Origin: JAXIHJ01 sp034189755
Lineage (GTDB): Bacteria; Planctomycetota; Phycisphaerae; SM23-33
DNA length: 31,116 bases
Assembly: GCA_034189755.1 (NCBI GenBank)
Contig: JAXIHJ010000105.1
Span: 1 to 31,116 of the forward strand
Direction: 5' to 3'
A program made the position numbers and the translations under genes. Positions 30,660 through 31,116 of this stretch are shown in pieces. Under the pieces are notes generated by a model. It saw nothing but the letters and a program-made list of their open reading frames with translations, made no database searches and was not told the origin of the DNA. Positions within the stretch are counted from its first letter, which is position 1; each line of letters begins with the position of its first letter.

Positions 30660-30845
30660 ATGTGCCGCAAGGCCCACCGCTGGCACCCGCATCAGCTTCG
30701 CCACAACTATGCTACGAACATCCGGCGCGAGTTTGGCCTCGAGGCTGCGCAGGTCCTGCTCGGCCACACCAAGGCCGACGTCACCCAAATCTACGCCGAG
30801 CGCGACATGAGTCAAGCAGCAACGGTAGCGGCGAAGATCGGCTGA
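30660..30845 (+). pseudogene. C-terminal remnant of a tyrosine recombinase (integrase)
   Basis: About 60 codons encode only the end of a phage-type integrase: HPHQLRHNYATNIRREFG carries the HxLRH box with the catalytic Arg, LLGHTKADVT the Gly-His box, and IYAERD the nucleophilic Tyr. The N-terminal DNA-binding part and the first catalytic Arg box are missing from the upstream sequence, which instead encodes the 103-residue protein. It is a truncated relic left by an element that probably used the nearby tRNA region. No duplicated tRNA 3' end is visible to mark an attachment site. Confidence 0.85.
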
Positions 30846-30907
30846 CGGCTAGGGACTGGACCGCCGGTCTTGGCAAAGTCATTCGGCGGCGGGCGGTGCC
30901 ATATCCC

Positions 30908-31116
30908 TCAGATGTTGTCTGCTGGCGTTCCCACTTGCGGAAGCAGCCTTAGCAAGTTCTTGCAGTCGGCCTCTACGAGGAAGTCGATCCCAGAGAGTCC
31001 ATATATTGCGTTCCTCGCCTTTTGAATCCGCCTCATCATCGGCTTTATCTTCTCGTTCTGCGTGTTGAGGAACTCGATGACGTCAGCCATCCGATTCGGG
31101 AGTTTGTAGCCCCCGG
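30908..31116 (-). CDS. Partial gene of unknown function at the right edge
   Basis: A minus-strand frame stops at 30908 and is open to the window edge, encoding GGYKLPNRMADVIEFLNTQN, then an Arg/Lys-rich region (RRIQKARNAIYGLSG), then ending LLRLLPQVGTPADNI. An internal ATG is at 31090, but coding-like residues continue upstream of it, so the gene is probably truncated here. I recognise no domain. It lies tail-to-tail with the integrase remnant in the accessory segment. Confidence 0.5.
   Translation of the reverse strand, partial: GGYKLPNRMADVIEFLNTQNEKIKPMMRRIQKARNAIYGLSGIDFLVEADCKNLLRLLPQVGTPADNI

Overview
The window reads as a GC-rich bacterial chromosome segment, most likely from the Planctomycetota (a Phycisphaerae-type lineage is my best guess). 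Grounds: a cytosolic Hanks-type kinase beside a PPP-like phosphatase, a BatA-type membrane protein, a zinc-ribbon/TM protein, type III pantothenate kinase, the short aconitase form, and palindromic REP-like elements. The lineage is an inference from gene types; no 16S rRNA is present. Most of the window is dense housekeeping sequence. Only the two edges look foreign or accessory.

Layout. 1-120: AT-rich stretch fused through a poly-A run to ribosomal protein L27 (rpmA), whose normal start is missing. 349-3420: a REP-type inverted pair, then obgE, coaX and an MnmE-like GTPase that lacks the MnmE catalytic tail. 3411-5675: UvrD/PcrA helicase (minus). 5842-5919: a tiny, extremely basic protein. 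6012-9906 (minus): an internally duplicated envelope protein, a BatA-like protein and a radical SAM AmrS enzyme. 9928-12491 (minus): aconitase overlapping a LOG-family gene. 12620-15282 (minus): Ogt, a PilZ protein and a flippase-like membrane protein. 15473-17917 (plus): Ser/Thr kinase, metallophosphatase, a second REP pair and a zinc-ribbon membrane protein. 17972-19764: trpC with a possible small gene upstream, and a CPBP protease. 19779-20053 (minus): a candidate structured RNA with a consensus promoter and an intrinsic terminator. 20134-23019 (minus): flavodoxin, GIY-YIG protein, tRNA-Ala, ispE and two unknown small proteins. 23167-25789 (plus): purA, uppS, arfB. 25826-27969 (minus): EIIA-Ntr-like protein overlapping a CBS-domain antiporter. 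28211-29086 (plus): cdsA. 29105-29872 (minus): YycJ-like hydrolase. 30035-30149: initiator tRNA with its promoter. 30150-31116: hairpin cluster, accessory small protein, integrase remnant and a partial gene.

How the genes fit together. Tight pairs share start/stop bases (coaX/mnmE-like, batA/amrS, acn/LOG, purA/uppS, ptsN-like/antiporter), which implies translational coupling. Envelope and isoprenoid functions recur (ispE, uppS, cdsA, BatA, flippase-like protein, CPBP). Signalling is represented by the kinase/phosphatase pair, the PilZ protein and the EIIA-like protein.

The strongest candidate for something undescribed is the roughly 239-nt RNA at 19779-20017: near-perfect TTGACA/TATAAT promoter, nested long-range helices and a U-tract terminator, with no match to an RNA family I can recall.
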